The notes below the pieces were generated by a model. The model made no database searches. It was not told the origin of the DNA and was given only the letters and a program-made list of their open reading frames with translations. Both the position numbers and the translations under genes were made by a program. A stretch of DNA of 17,589 nucleotides from JBBIRT01 sp037441725 (GTDB lineage: Bacteria > Desulfobacterota > BSN033 > UBA1163), in NCBI GenBank assembly GCA_037441725.1, contig JBBIRT010000068.1, forward strand, positions 1 through 17,589, in the 5' to 3' direction. Positions 1 to 7,037 of the stretch are shown here, piece after piece. Numbering within the stretch: position 1 is the stretch's first letter; each line of letters opens with the position of its first letter.

Positions 1-57
1 CTATAAAATTTTCTCCGACATCCCTGCCTAATTCCCCGAATGAGTGGGGCATTACTA
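1..57 (+). repeat. Right arm of a dispersed palindromic intergenic element (copy A, cut by window start)
   Basis: The first 57 bases resemble two other intergenic sites in the window (around 6831-6917 and 13326-13454). Shared blocks are an AT arm ATAAAATTTTC, a centre like ACATCCCTGCCT, and an end GAATGAGTGGGGCATTAC. It is closest to the reverse complement of the left arm at 13326-13372. ATTC and GAAT (31-41) can pair, with GCC/GGGC outside them. The left half would lie before the window. It sits just upstream of the purB promoter region. The homology is seen directly; calling it an element copy is inference. Confidence 0.6.
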
Positions 58-72
58 TAAAACTTCGTTTCT

Positions 73-105
73 TATTGACTTTTCAACATGATTCAGTCAA
101 TATTG
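73..105 (+). promoter_or_regulatory. Probable purB promoter region with an 8-bp dyad
   Basis: A -35-like TTGACT lies at 75-80. A perfect 8-bp inverted repeat, TATTGACT (73-80) and AGTCAATA (95-102), spans it, and CAATATTG (98-105) is itself palindromic. The -10 is not clear: CAATAT lies at the 17-bp spacing. The dyad could be an operator, since purine genes are often regulated, but no known regulator box is recognised. Transcription would run into purB at 133. Confidence 0.4.
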
Positions 106-132
106 TTTTGAAGATATCGTTTGGAGGATGGA

Positions 133-1431
133 ATGATCCCAAGATATGCCCGACCGGAGATGGCAAAGATATGGACGGATCAGAGAAAGTTTGAGACTTG
201 GCTCCAAATTGAGCTTTTAGTTTGTGAGGCCCTTTCCCAAAGGGGTGAGATTCCAGCAGAAGATTTCAGAAAGATTAAAGAAAAGGCCACGTTTGATATC
301 CATCGTATCGAGGAGATAGAGAAAGTCACCAAGCATGACGTCCTTGCCTTTTTAACCAATGTGGGAGAATCGATCGGTCCTCTTTCAAGGTATTTCCACT
401 ATGGTCTTACCTCTTCAGATATTCTCGATACCTCTTTGGCCTTGCTTTTAAAAGAGGCCTCAGAGATCATTCTACAGGATATCCGTCAGCTTTTGGAGGT
501 ATTAAAGAAGAAGGCCTTTCAATATAAAGACACCCTCATGATCGGTCGATCCCATGGGGTTCATGCTGAACCCATCACCTTTGGCCTGAAAATGGCTTTG
601 TGGTATGATGAGATGAAAAGAAATCTCCTCCGAATGGAGAGAGCCAAAGAGGCGATTAGTGTAGGGAAGATCTCGGGAGCGGTGGGGACATTTGCCCATA
701 TTCCCCCTTCTATTGAAGAATTTGTCTGTGAGCGATTGGGGCTTCGGCCTGCTCCTATCTCAACTCAGATTGTTCAGAGGGATCATCATGCCGAATTTTT
801 TACCACATTGGCCCTTTTAGCCTCTTCGATCGAAAAATTTTCAGTCGAACTCAGACACCTCCAGCGAACCGAGGTTCTTGAAGCTGAAGAGTTCTTTTCC
901 ATAGGCCAAAAAGGATCTTCGGCCATGCCCCACAAGAGGAACCCTATTTCCTCGGAGAACCTCTCCGGTCTGGCACGCCTTGTGCGGTCCTATAGCCTGT
1001 CTGCACTGGAAAACATTCCCCTATGGCATGAACGTGACATCAGCCATTCATCCGTAGAGAGGGTAATCGCTCCGGATGCCACCATTTTAATTGACTACAT
1101 GCTTGGTCGCTTTACCTCACTTGTTGAAAACCTCATTGTCTATCCAGAAAATATGAAAGCCAACTTAGAAAAGATGGGAGGGCTCATCTTCTCGGAATCG
1201 ATTCTTCTTCATCTTACCAAGAAAGGTCTTTCGCGGGAAGAGGCCTACTCGGTGGTGCAGAGGAATGCAATGAGGGTTTGGGAAAAGGGAGAGGATTTCA
1301 AAACCCTTCTCTCTAATGATGAAGCGATCAAGTCCCATATGTCTCAAAATGAACTGGATTCCCTCTTTGACGTCAAGACCCATCTGACCCATGTGGAGGA
1401 GATCTATCGAAGAGTTTTTGGAGATTCTTAG
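133..1431 (+). CDS. purB: Adenylosuccinate lyase PurB
   Basis: PurB catalyses two fumarate-releasing steps of purine synthesis: SAICAR to AICAR, and adenylosuccinate to AMP. The 432-residue protein begins with the family-typical MIPRYARPEM. It carries TSSD (about 93-96), the SHGVHAEP segment with the catalytic-region histidine (about 141-144), and the fumarase/aspartase-superfamily signature GSSAMPHKRNP (about 261-271) whose serine lies on the mobile catalytic loop. Length and motif order match the short Bacillus/Thermotoga-type PurB. The start is ATG 133 because GGAGG (123-127) sits five bases upstream; an upstream in-frame TTG at 121 would overlap that ribosome site. The stop abuts the ftsH start, so the two are probably cotranscribed and coupled. 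No other purine genes are present. Confidence 0.95.
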   Translation: MIPRYARPEMAKIWTDQRKFETWLQIELLVCEALSQRGEIPAEDFRKIKEKATFDIHRIEEIEKVTKHDVLAFLTNVGESIGPLSRYFHYGLTSSDILDTSLALLLKEASEIILQDIRQLLEVLKKKAFQYKDTLMIGRSHGVHAEPITFGLKMALWYDEMKRNLLRMERAKEAISVGKISGAVGTFAHIPPSIEEFVCERLGLRPAPISTQIVQRDHHAEFFTTLALLASSIEKFSVELRHLQRTEVLEAEEFFSIGQKGSSAMPHKRNPISSENLSGLARLVRSYSLSALENIPLWHERDISHSSVERVIAPDATILIDYMLGRFTSLVENLIVYPENMKANLEKMGGLIFSESILLHLTKKGLSREEAYSVVQRNAMRVWEKGEDFKTLLSNDEAIKSHMSQNELDSLFDVKTHLTHVEEIYRRVFGDS

Positions 1432-1433
1432 TG

Positions 1434-2216
1434 ATGAAAAAGGGTCAAAAATCCAACCCTGACTTAAGAGATCTTCTCCGAATTAAAGAACCCCAGGATC
1501 GGGGAAGAAAGAAGCCTGTCTTAAAAAAGACCCATTTTACCATCTGGTATTTTGTGATTGCCTTTCTCATCATCTTGCTCATTCAGAATTACATCACGAT
1601 GAGAAAGGCTGAAGATATCATTCCCTATAGTGAGTTCAAGGAATCGTTAAGGGCAGGCAAGATCAGAGAACTAACCATCACTACAGAATCGATCAATGGT
1701 GAGAGGGAGACAGAAAAAGGCCTCAGGAAGTTTCAGACCGTTCGAGTGGAAGATCCAGATCTGGTCAAGGAATTGGAGGCCCATCAAGTCAAATATACTG
1801 GAAAGGTGGAAAGCAAGTGGTTGACCAATGTCATCTCGTGGGTCCTACCCCTCTTCTTTTTCTTTATCATATGGAGGATCCTCTTCTCCCGAATCGGGCC
1901 TGAGACCAGTGTGATGTCTTTTGGAAAGAGCCGGGCTAAAATCTATGCAGAGAAAGAGAAGAAGATTACCTTCTCCGATGTCGCTGGGATCGATGAGGCG
2001 AAGGAGGAGCTGAAAGAAGTGGTTGAGTTTCTAAAAAGTCCGGGAAAATTTCAGCGCCTCGGTGGAAAGATCCCCAAAGGGGTTCTCCTCGTGGGGATGC
2101 CTGGCACAGGGAAAACCCTCCTGGCCCGGGCAGTGGCAGGAGAGGCCAATGTACCCTTTTTTTCGATCAGTGGATCTGATTTTGTGGAGATGTTTGTTGG
2201 GGTAGGAGCGGCGTGA
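1434..2216 (+). CDS. ftsH: ATP-dependent zinc metalloprotease FtsH, N-terminal part, ended by an in-frame TGA
   Basis: This is the first 260 residues of FtsH, the inner-membrane AAA+ protease that extracts and degrades membrane and regulatory proteins. Seen in order: a basic N-terminus, TM1 (about 35-56), a short periplasmic domain, TM2 (about 136-153), and the start of the AAA domain with Walker A GMPGTGKT (about 221-228) and the pore-loop segment FVEMFVGVGAA. The next codon, expected to be the conserved arginine of GA(S/A)RVRD, is TGA (2214-2216), and the same frame continues without a break. CGA to TGA is a single C-to-T change. ATG 1434 is preferred over GTG 1431 because of spacing from GGAGA (1420-1424). 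Walker A has Met where most FtsH proteins have Pro. Other TGA codons in the window are normal stops, so recoding is unlikely. This is either a real nonsense mutation or a sequence error. Confidence 0.85.
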   Translation: MKKGQKSNPDLRDLLRIKEPQDRGRKKPVLKKTHFTIWYFVIAFLIILLIQNYITMRKAEDIIPYSEFKESLRAGKIRELTITTESINGERETEKGLRKFQTVRVEDPDLVKELEAHQVKYTGKVESKWLTNVISWVLPLFFFFIIWRILFSRIGPETSVMSFGKSRAKIYAEKEKKITFSDVAGIDEAKEELKEVVEFLKSPGKFQRLGGKIPKGVLLVGMPGTGKTLLARAVAGEANVPFFSISGSDFVEMFVGVGAA

Positions 2217-3320
2217 GTGAGGGACCTTTTTGCCCAGGCCCAGAATCACGCACCATGCATTATCTTTATTGATGAGCTGGATGCTCTCGGAAAGGCCAGA
2301 GGGGTCAATCCCATGGGACGCCATGATGAACAAGAACAAACACTCAATCAACTCCTGGCCGAGATGGATGGTTTTGACCCCAACACCGGGGTGATCATCA
2401 TGGCTGCCACCAACCGACCTGAAATATTGGATCCTGCCCTTCTTCGACCAGGGAGGTTTGATCGCCATGTGGTGGTGGATCGTCCTGATCTCGTGGGAAG
2501 GGAGGAGATTTTAAAGATTCATACTCGAAATGTTAAATTATCCCCTGAGGTCGATTTGAAAGTCATTGCTTCGAGGACCCCAGGCTTTGTGGGTGCTGAT
2601 CTTGCCAATATTGTGAACGAGGCTGCCCTATTAGCTGCCAGGAAGAATAAAGAATCAGTCGAAATGTCTGATATTGAAGAGGCCATCGATCGGGTAGTTG
2701 CAGGACTGGAAAAGAAACGAAGGCTGATGTCGAAGAAGGAGAAGGAGATTGTTGCCTTTCATGAATCGGGTCATGCCATTGTTGCAAGCCTTTTGCCCAA
2801 TGCCGATCCAGTTCGCCGGATCTCCATCATCCCGAGGGGGATCTCTGCCTTGGGTTACACTCTTCAGTTGCCAACAGAGGATCGCTACCTGATGACCAAG
2901 ACCGAGCTTCTCGATCGTCTGGCCGTTTTATTGGGGGGGAGGGTAGCTGAGGAGATCATTTTTGGAGAGATTTCCACCGGGGCCCATAATGATCTTCAAC
3001 GGGCCACAGACATCGCCACCAGCATGGTCAAAGAATTTGGGATGAGTGAAAAGTTGGGCTATGTCACCTTTGAAAAAGAGAAGAAACCTCTTTTTCTTCC
3101 CTCCCCACTTCTCTCTACAAGAGAATACAGTGAGGAAACAGCCAAACAGATTGATAATGAGGTGAAGAAGATCATCGATGACACCTACCTTAGGGTCAAG
3201 GAGATATTGACCTCGAAGAAGGGGAAGTTGGAAGAACTGGCTCGCCTCTTGTTAGAAAAAGAGGTGGTTGAGGAGGCTGACCTTAAGAAGATCCTTGAAT
3301 TACCGCCCTCTCACCTATGA
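2217..3320 (+). CDS. ftsH: FtsH, C-terminal part (rest of AAA domain and zinc protease), same frame after the TGA
   Basis: This continues FtsH directly after the stop. Counting from the GTG at 2217: Walker B IIFIDE (15-20), the second region of homology with AATNRPE and the arginine-finger segment LRPGRFDR (76-83), zinc-binding HESGH (182-186), and the third ligand Asp259 in GAHNDLQRAT. The C-terminal helices are intact. With the upstream part the protein would be about 628 residues, a normal FtsH length. No other damage is visible, which argues against an old pseudogene. GTAGGAG (2202-2208) lies eight bases before GTG 2217, so re-initiation giving a split FtsH is formally possible. However, those bases also encode the conserved GVGA motif and may be fortuitous. 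The final ATGA overlaps the DUF502 start. Confidence 0.85.
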   Translation: MRDLFAQAQNHAPCIIFIDELDALGKARGVNPMGRHDEQEQTLNQLLAEMDGFDPNTGVIIMAATNRPEILDPALLRPGRFDRHVVVDRPDLVGREEILKIHTRNVKLSPEVDLKVIASRTPGFVGADLANIVNEAALLAARKNKESVEMSDIEEAIDRVVAGLEKKRRLMSKKEKEIVAFHESGHAIVASLLPNADPVRRISIIPRGISALGYTLQLPTEDRYLMTKTELLDRLAVLLGGRVAEEIIFGEISTGAHNDLQRATDIATSMVKEFGMSEKLGYVTFEKEKKPLFLPSPLLSTREYSEETAKQIDNEVKKIIDDTYLRVKEILTSKKGKLEELARLLLEKEVVEEADLKKILELPPSHL

Positions 3321-3966
3321 CCAAAAAGATTTTGAGACACCTTCGGACAAAGATTTTTGCAGGGATTTTAGTCCTTCTGCCTCTGGGGATTACCTTTTTC
3401 GTACTCAAATTTGTCTTCAATACCCTTGATCATTTCCTTGCCCCATGGACCCCTGAGATTAAGGTATCAGTTTTCAACCGGGTCTATGACTTGCCTGGGG
3501 TTGGGATCATTGGATTCTTTTTCTTGCTTTATGTGATCGGGTTGATCACCACCAATGTCTTAGGCCGAAAATTGGTCAGCTGGGGAGATCGACTCTTTGC
3601 CAACATCCCTGTGGTTAAAAATATCTATACCTCCTCCNNNNNNNNNNNNNNNNNNNNNNNNNNNNNNNNNNNNNNNNNNNNNNNNNNNNNNNNNNNNNNN
3701 NNNNNNTTCCAATAGAGGGAAATTATATGCTGGGATTTTTAACCAATGAATTGTCTGATCTTGAGAACCAAACCAAGGTGACCGTTTTTATTCCAACGGC
3801 ATTCTTTCCTCCCCAGGGCCTTCTCCTCTTTCTTCCCAAGGAAAAGGTTTTTCCTTCTCAGTTAAGCGTCGAAGAGGCCATCAAAACCATCATGTCTGTA
3901 GGAATTATTACCCCCCAAACCCTTCCCGTCGCATTGTCTCACTCAAACGTTGAGAAGATAAGTTGA
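3317..3966 (+). CDS. DUF502 family membrane protein, interrupted by an assembly gap
   Basis: The N-terminal part (3317-3637) has two hydrophobic helices (about residues 11-34 and 58-77), the DUF502 segment DLPGVGIIGFF, and the motif ANIPVVKNIYTS. After the gap the frame of 3709-3966 carries PIEGNYMLGFLTNE, VFIPTAFFPPQGLLLFLPKE and a Ser-Val-Glu-Glu-Ala-Ile-Lys stretch, which match the second half of the family. The two sides are in different frames as written, so the run of 69 Ns is not the true gap length; about 65, 68 or 71 bases would restore the frame. It starts in the ATGA overlap with ftsH, suggesting translational coupling. Function is unknown; DUF502 proteins are predicted inner-membrane proteins. 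Confidence 0.85.
3638..3706. other. Assembly gap of 69 Ns inside the DUF502 gene
   Basis: Unknown bases. The number of Ns is not a multiple consistent with the reading frames on either side, so it is an estimate. It hides roughly 22-24 codons after the IYTSS segment. Confidence 0.95.
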
Positions 3967-4020
3967 AAATTTTTTTAGAATGGAGTATCCTAAATCCAAA
4001 AAAGAAGGAGGTTTATGGAG

Positions 4021-4257
4021 ATGGAGGCCATTACACTTCTTATTGCAGTGGTTGCACTCATCATCGCTATCCTTGCTTATCAGCGGACAGGAGGGGTTGG
4101 AGAATTGAGACGGCAGATCGAAGCCGGGGCTTCCTCCCCTGAATTGAAAAAACAGGTGGATGCCTTTGTGGCCATGACAGATTCCTTGAGAGAGAAGGCC
4201 GCCGATGCCTTGGATCGTCTGGAAAAGGCCATCCGTAAGACCGAAAAGGGTGAATAG
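4021..4257 (+). CDS. Small membrane-anchored coiled-coil protein, function unknown
   Basis: A 78-residue protein (80 if ATG 4015 is used). It has an N-terminal hydrophobic helix (about residues 3-20, with no charged residue) followed by a charged amphipathic helix to the C-terminus with heptad-like spacing, ending KAIRKTEKGE. This suggests a single-pass anchor with a cytoplasmic or periplasmic coiled coil. Start choice: GGAGG at 4007-4011 is nine bases from ATG 4021 but only three from ATG 4015, so 4021 is preferred. I do not recognise a family. It sits 54 bases after the DUF502 gene and 32 before glgA on the same strand, so an operon is plausible. Codon use resembles the neighbours. Confidence 0.7.
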   Translation: MEAITLLIAVVALIIAILAYQRTGGVGELRRQIEAGASSPELKKQVDAFVAMTDSLREKAADALDRLEKAIRKTEKGE

Positions 4258-4289
4258 TACAGATACTGAATAGATTTGTTTTTTGAGAT

Positions 4290-5777
4290 ATGAAAGGTCA
4301 ATCCTTAGAAATTCTATTAGCGACACCTGAAGCTATTCCTTTTGCCAAGACAGGAGGTTTAGCAGACGTCGCAGGTACACTTCCAAAATTCCTGAAGGCC
4401 CTGGGCTGCGAGATTAGGCTGATCATGCCTTATTATCGAATGGTTAGGAACTCCGGGCTTCCCCATCAATATCTGGGGCAAGAGATTGAGGTCATGCTGG
4501 GGGAAGAGAGACTTAAGGCAGATCTCTATCTGGGCCATCTCCATCCAGAGATCCCTGTTTATTTCATAGGTCGAGAAGAATTTTTTGACAGGGAATATCT
4601 TTACAGTACCCCCAAAGGGGATTACTTTGACAATGCAGAACGTTTTATCTTTTTCTCCAAAGCGGTTCTTAGCTTTTGCCAGCAGCAAAAATTTGCTCCT
4701 GACATCATCCACCACCATGAATGGCAAACAGGGCTCATCTCTGCCTATCTGAAATCGATCTATCAAAATGATCCGATGCTTTCTCACACGGCTACCGTAT
4801 TTACCATTCACAACATTGCCTATCAGGGGTTGTTTAAGAAGGAGAAGTTTGGACTCACCGGCCTACCCAAAGAGATGTACAATCCTGAAGGAATAGAGTT
4901 TTGGGAGAGGATCAACTTCATGAAGGCAGGGATTGTGTACGCCGACATCATCAATACCGTGAGTCAGAAATATAGTGAAGAGATCCAGACCCCTGAATAT
5001 GGTTATGGATTGGAGGGGATCTTGAAGAAGAGAAGGGGAAGTCTCTTCGGAATTCTCAACGGAGTCGATTACCAAGATTGGGATCCCTCTCATGACCCTT
5101 ACCTGATTGCCCAATATCATTTGAAGGATCTAACCGGAAAGAAGAAATGTAAAAGCGATCTTTTAAAAGAATTCCATCTCCCCTCCTCTCTTGAAGAGCT
5201 TCCCCTCTTGGGGATGATCTCTCGTTTAGCTGACCAAAAAGGCTTTGACCTTTTAATCGAAATCATGGAAGAACTTTTTAATCTGGAAATTGGGTTTGTC
5301 CTCTTAGGAACGGGGGAGCAAAAATATCATGACCTCTTTACCCAGATTGCCCATCGATATCCTCAAAAGGCAGGGATTCGAATTGCCTATGATGATCGGT
5401 TGGCTCACAAAATTGAAGCGGGTGCCGATCTCTTTCTCATGCCATCCAGATATGAACCCTGTGGCCTGAATCAAATTTATAGTCTTAAATATGGTACCAT
5501 CCCGATCGTGCGAGCCACAGGTGGACTGGATGATACCATCACCCATTATAATCCTGTCACAAGGCAAGGGAATGGATTTAAATTTAGCCGATATGAGGTA
5601 AAAGAATTTCTCAATACCATTAAGATGGCCATCCAATATTATTATCAGCCAGACCATTGGAAACAACTCATTCAAAATGCAATGACCTCTGATTTCTCTT
5701 GGGAAAGATCGGCAGAATCTTATCTTCAGCTCTATCAAAAGGCATTGGAGAATAAGAGAGAGGGAACAGCTAAATAG
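4290..5777 (+). CDS. glgA: Glycogen synthase GlgA (ADP-glucose type, GT5)
   Basis: GlgA transfers glucose from ADP-glucose to the non-reducing end of an alpha-1,4-glucan. The 495-residue protein has the N-terminal nucleotide-sugar motif KTGGLADVAG (20-29), HHHEWQTGL (141-149), TIHNIAYQG (172-180), the second Rossmann domain beginning SRLADQKG (311-318), and the retaining-glycosyltransferase acidic motif in SRYEPCGLNQ (386-395). Length is normal for bacterial GlgA. The ribosome site is weak (TTGAGA just upstream of ATG 4290). No glgB, glgC or glgP is visible, so pathway partners must be elsewhere. Plant and bacterial starch synthases share these motifs; donor specificity is inferred from family similarity. 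Confidence 0.93.
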   Translation: MKGQSLEILLATPEAIPFAKTGGLADVAGTLPKFLKALGCEIRLIMPYYRMVRNSGLPHQYLGQEIEVMLGEERLKADLYLGHLHPEIPVYFIGREEFFDREYLYSTPKGDYFDNAERFIFFSKAVLSFCQQQKFAPDIIHHHEWQTGLISAYLKSIYQNDPMLSHTATVFTIHNIAYQGLFKKEKFGLTGLPKEMYNPEGIEFWERINFMKAGIVYADIINTVSQKYSEEIQTPEYGYGLEGILKKRRGSLFGILNGVDYQDWDPSHDPYLIAQYHLKDLTGKKKCKSDLLKEFHLPSSLEELPLLGMISRLADQKGFDLLIEIMEELFNLEIGFVLLGTGEQKYHDLFTQIAHRYPQKAGIRIAYDDRLAHKIEAGADLFLMPSRYEPCGLNQIYSLKYGTIPIVRATGGLDDTITHYNPVTRQGNGFKFSRYEVKEFLNTIKMAIQYYYQPDHWKQLIQNAMTSDFSWERSAESYLQLYQKALENKREGTAK

Positions 5778-5806
5778 GGATCATCCATCCTTCTTAAGGA
5801 GATATG

Positions 5807-6736
5807 ATGAAGAAAGGGAAGTTACCCCTATGGAGGAGGGGGATTTGGATTTTGCTCATCCTATTTTTTTCGGAGTCCCTGTCCGCAAAACCCCCTCCTT
5901 TAAAAAATTTTGATCGTCCTCGACTCATAGAAACAGGAGAATTGGTCCAGTGGATAGATCATCCTTCCATTCGCATTGTGGATATGAGGACCTCCCTTCT
6001 CGACTATTTCAAAGGCCACCTTCCCAATTCAGTATATCTTCATTTTGAAGCCCTTAGAGTACCTGCAAAGGGTATCCCCGCTCAACTCCCAGACCGGGTT
6101 TGCCTTGAGAGACTATTAGGAGATAATCTTAGCCTCTCCAATTCAATGGCAGTGATCCTTTACTCCGAGCATTCAAATCCTAATGCTACTTTTCTTGCAT
6201 GGATCTTGGAATATTTAGGCCACAAAAAAGTTGGTATCTTAAACGGAGGTTGGGAGAAGTGGGTATCTGAGAAGCTTCCTATCAGTCAAGAGTTTCCTTC
6301 TCTTTTCCCAAATAAATTTTTTGGAAAGGTGATCGGTGAAACCTTGGCGGAAAAAAGAGAGGTTCTCAATCGACTCCACAATAAGAATGTTTTAATCGTT
6401 GATGCTCGCCTCCCCAGTCAATACAGTGGTGAAGAGGGGGAAGAGATTCGGAGGGGTCATATCCCTGGAGCCATTAACCTCTATTGGGAGACAACTTTAG
6501 AGGGAGGAGAGATAAGGGTCTGGAAGAAAAAAGAAGAGTTAGAGAGACTGATTTCAGCCTACAGGGTGACCAGGGACAAAGAGATCATTCTCTATTGCCG
6601 CACCGGGAGAGAAGCGAGTCACCTGTATTTTACTTTAAAATATGTGCTTGGATTTCCACAAGTGCGTCTCTATAGAGGATCCTGGGTAGAGTGGTCTTCC
6701 GACAAAAGCCTTCCTGTGAAGATCGGAATCGAATAG
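5807..6736 (+). CDS. Exported two-domain rhodanese (sulfurtransferase)
   Basis: The protein has a signal peptide: basic MKKGKLPLWRRG, a hydrophobic core, then SLSAKPPP. Two rhodanese folds follow. The second has the active-site loop CRTGREAS (Cys265 counted from ATG 5804), preceded by DARLPSQYSGE and RGHIPGAINL. In the first domain the equivalent loop is YSEHSNPNA with no cysteine, as usual for the inactive N-terminal domain of tandem rhodaneses. The active loop resembles thiosulfate:cyanide sulfurtransferases, but the donor and acceptor cannot be read from sequence. Location is predicted to be periplasmic. Start: AAGGAG at 5796-5801 is five bases from ATG 5807 and two from ATG 5804. It follows glgA by 29 bases and may share its transcript. 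Confidence 0.88.
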   Translation: MKKGKLPLWRRGIWILLILFFSESLSAKPPPLKNFDRPRLIETGELVQWIDHPSIRIVDMRTSLLDYFKGHLPNSVYLHFEALRVPAKGIPAQLPDRVCLERLLGDNLSLSNSMAVILYSEHSNPNATFLAWILEYLGHKKVGILNGGWEKWVSEKLPISQEFPSLFPNKFFGKVIGETLAEKREVLNRLHNKNVLIVDARLPSQYSGEEGEEIRRGHIPGAINLYWETTLEGGEIRVWKKKEELERLISAYRVTRDKEIILYCRTGREASHLYFTLKYVLGFPQVRLYRGSWVEWSSDKSLPVKIGIE

Positions 6737-6785
6737 GAGATAACCATTCACCCTAAAGAAGCCTTCCGCTGAATCATTTTATAGC

Positions 6786-6917
6786 CTATCATTCGCACGT
6801 GAAAAAAAGGGACGGAGAGAGGGCGGGGAAGAAAATCTTAATTTGTCCGCTTGATAAGATTTTGAAAGATATTCCTGCCTGATTCTAATAGGGTTCCCTA
6901 CTTCAGTGAGGCATTAC
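6786..6917 (+). repeat. Dispersed palindromic intergenic element, copy B
   Basis: A perfect 9-bp AT-rich inverted repeat, AAAATCTTA (6832-6840) and TAAGATTTT (6855-6863), surrounds TTTGTCCGCTTG. This is followed by ATATTCCTGCCTGATTCTAA and ends GTGAGGCATTAC (6917). The centre and right arm match the element at 13326-13454 closely (shared GATATTCCTGCCTGA). The left arm is only weakly recognisable: CACGTGAAAAAAAGGGAC at 6797-6814 roughly mirrors the right end. No flanking duplication was found here. The left boundary is uncertain. Confidence 0.6.
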
Positions 6918-6936
6918 ATAATTTCTCAAATAACCC

Positions 6937-6965
6937 TTGACATTCTTCTCAATTATTGTTATTTG
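6937..6965 (+). promoter_or_regulatory. Predicted sigma-70-type promoter for trpB2
   Basis: TTGACA at 6937-6942 and TATTTG at 6960-6965 are 17 bases apart. The spacer holds CAATTATTG, a near-palindrome also seen in the promoter at 13513-13541. Predicted transcription start is near 6972, leaving a leader of about 65 bases. Confidence 0.5.
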
Positions 6966-6997
6966 AAGAAACTATTTTGATGTATAAAAAAAACAAA

Positions 6998-7007
6998 TTG
7001 TATACAA
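6998..7007. promoter_or_regulatory. TTGTATACAA palindrome, candidate operator
   Basis: A perfect 10-bp palindrome lies between the predicted promoter and the trpB2 start, with a second TGTATA at 6981-6986. Sites with a TTGTATACAA core are typical of GntR-family repressors, but no regulator gene is present to support it. Confidence 0.3.
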
Positions 7008-7037
7008 AATACATTCTTTAAAAAGAAGGAGGAGATT

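Larger units (their letters stand above)
6737..7037 (+). other. Intergenic region between the rhodanese gene and trpB2
   Basis: About 300 bases without a gene. The first 45 show nothing recognisable and no rho-independent terminator. The middle holds a copy of the palindromic element (right arm 6831-6917, degenerate left arm possibly from about 6786). The last part holds a sigma-70-like promoter (6937-6965), a TTGTATACAA palindrome (6998-7007) and the strong trpB2 ribosome site AAGGAGG (7026-7032). Confidence 0.6.

Noticed and set aside
121..132. N-terminal extension of PurB from TTG 121
   Set aside because: It contains the GGAGG ribosome site, and homologues begin at the MIxRYxRPEM of ATG 133.
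2031..2468. 145-residue minus-strand open frame across the ftsH stop
   Set aside because: It is a shadow of the conserved AAA domain; its presence does not explain the TGA.
3942..3976. CTCAA/TTGAG hairpin and T-run after DUF502 as an intrinsic terminator
   Set aside because: The stem is only 5 bp, inside the coding end, and 15 bases away from the T-run.
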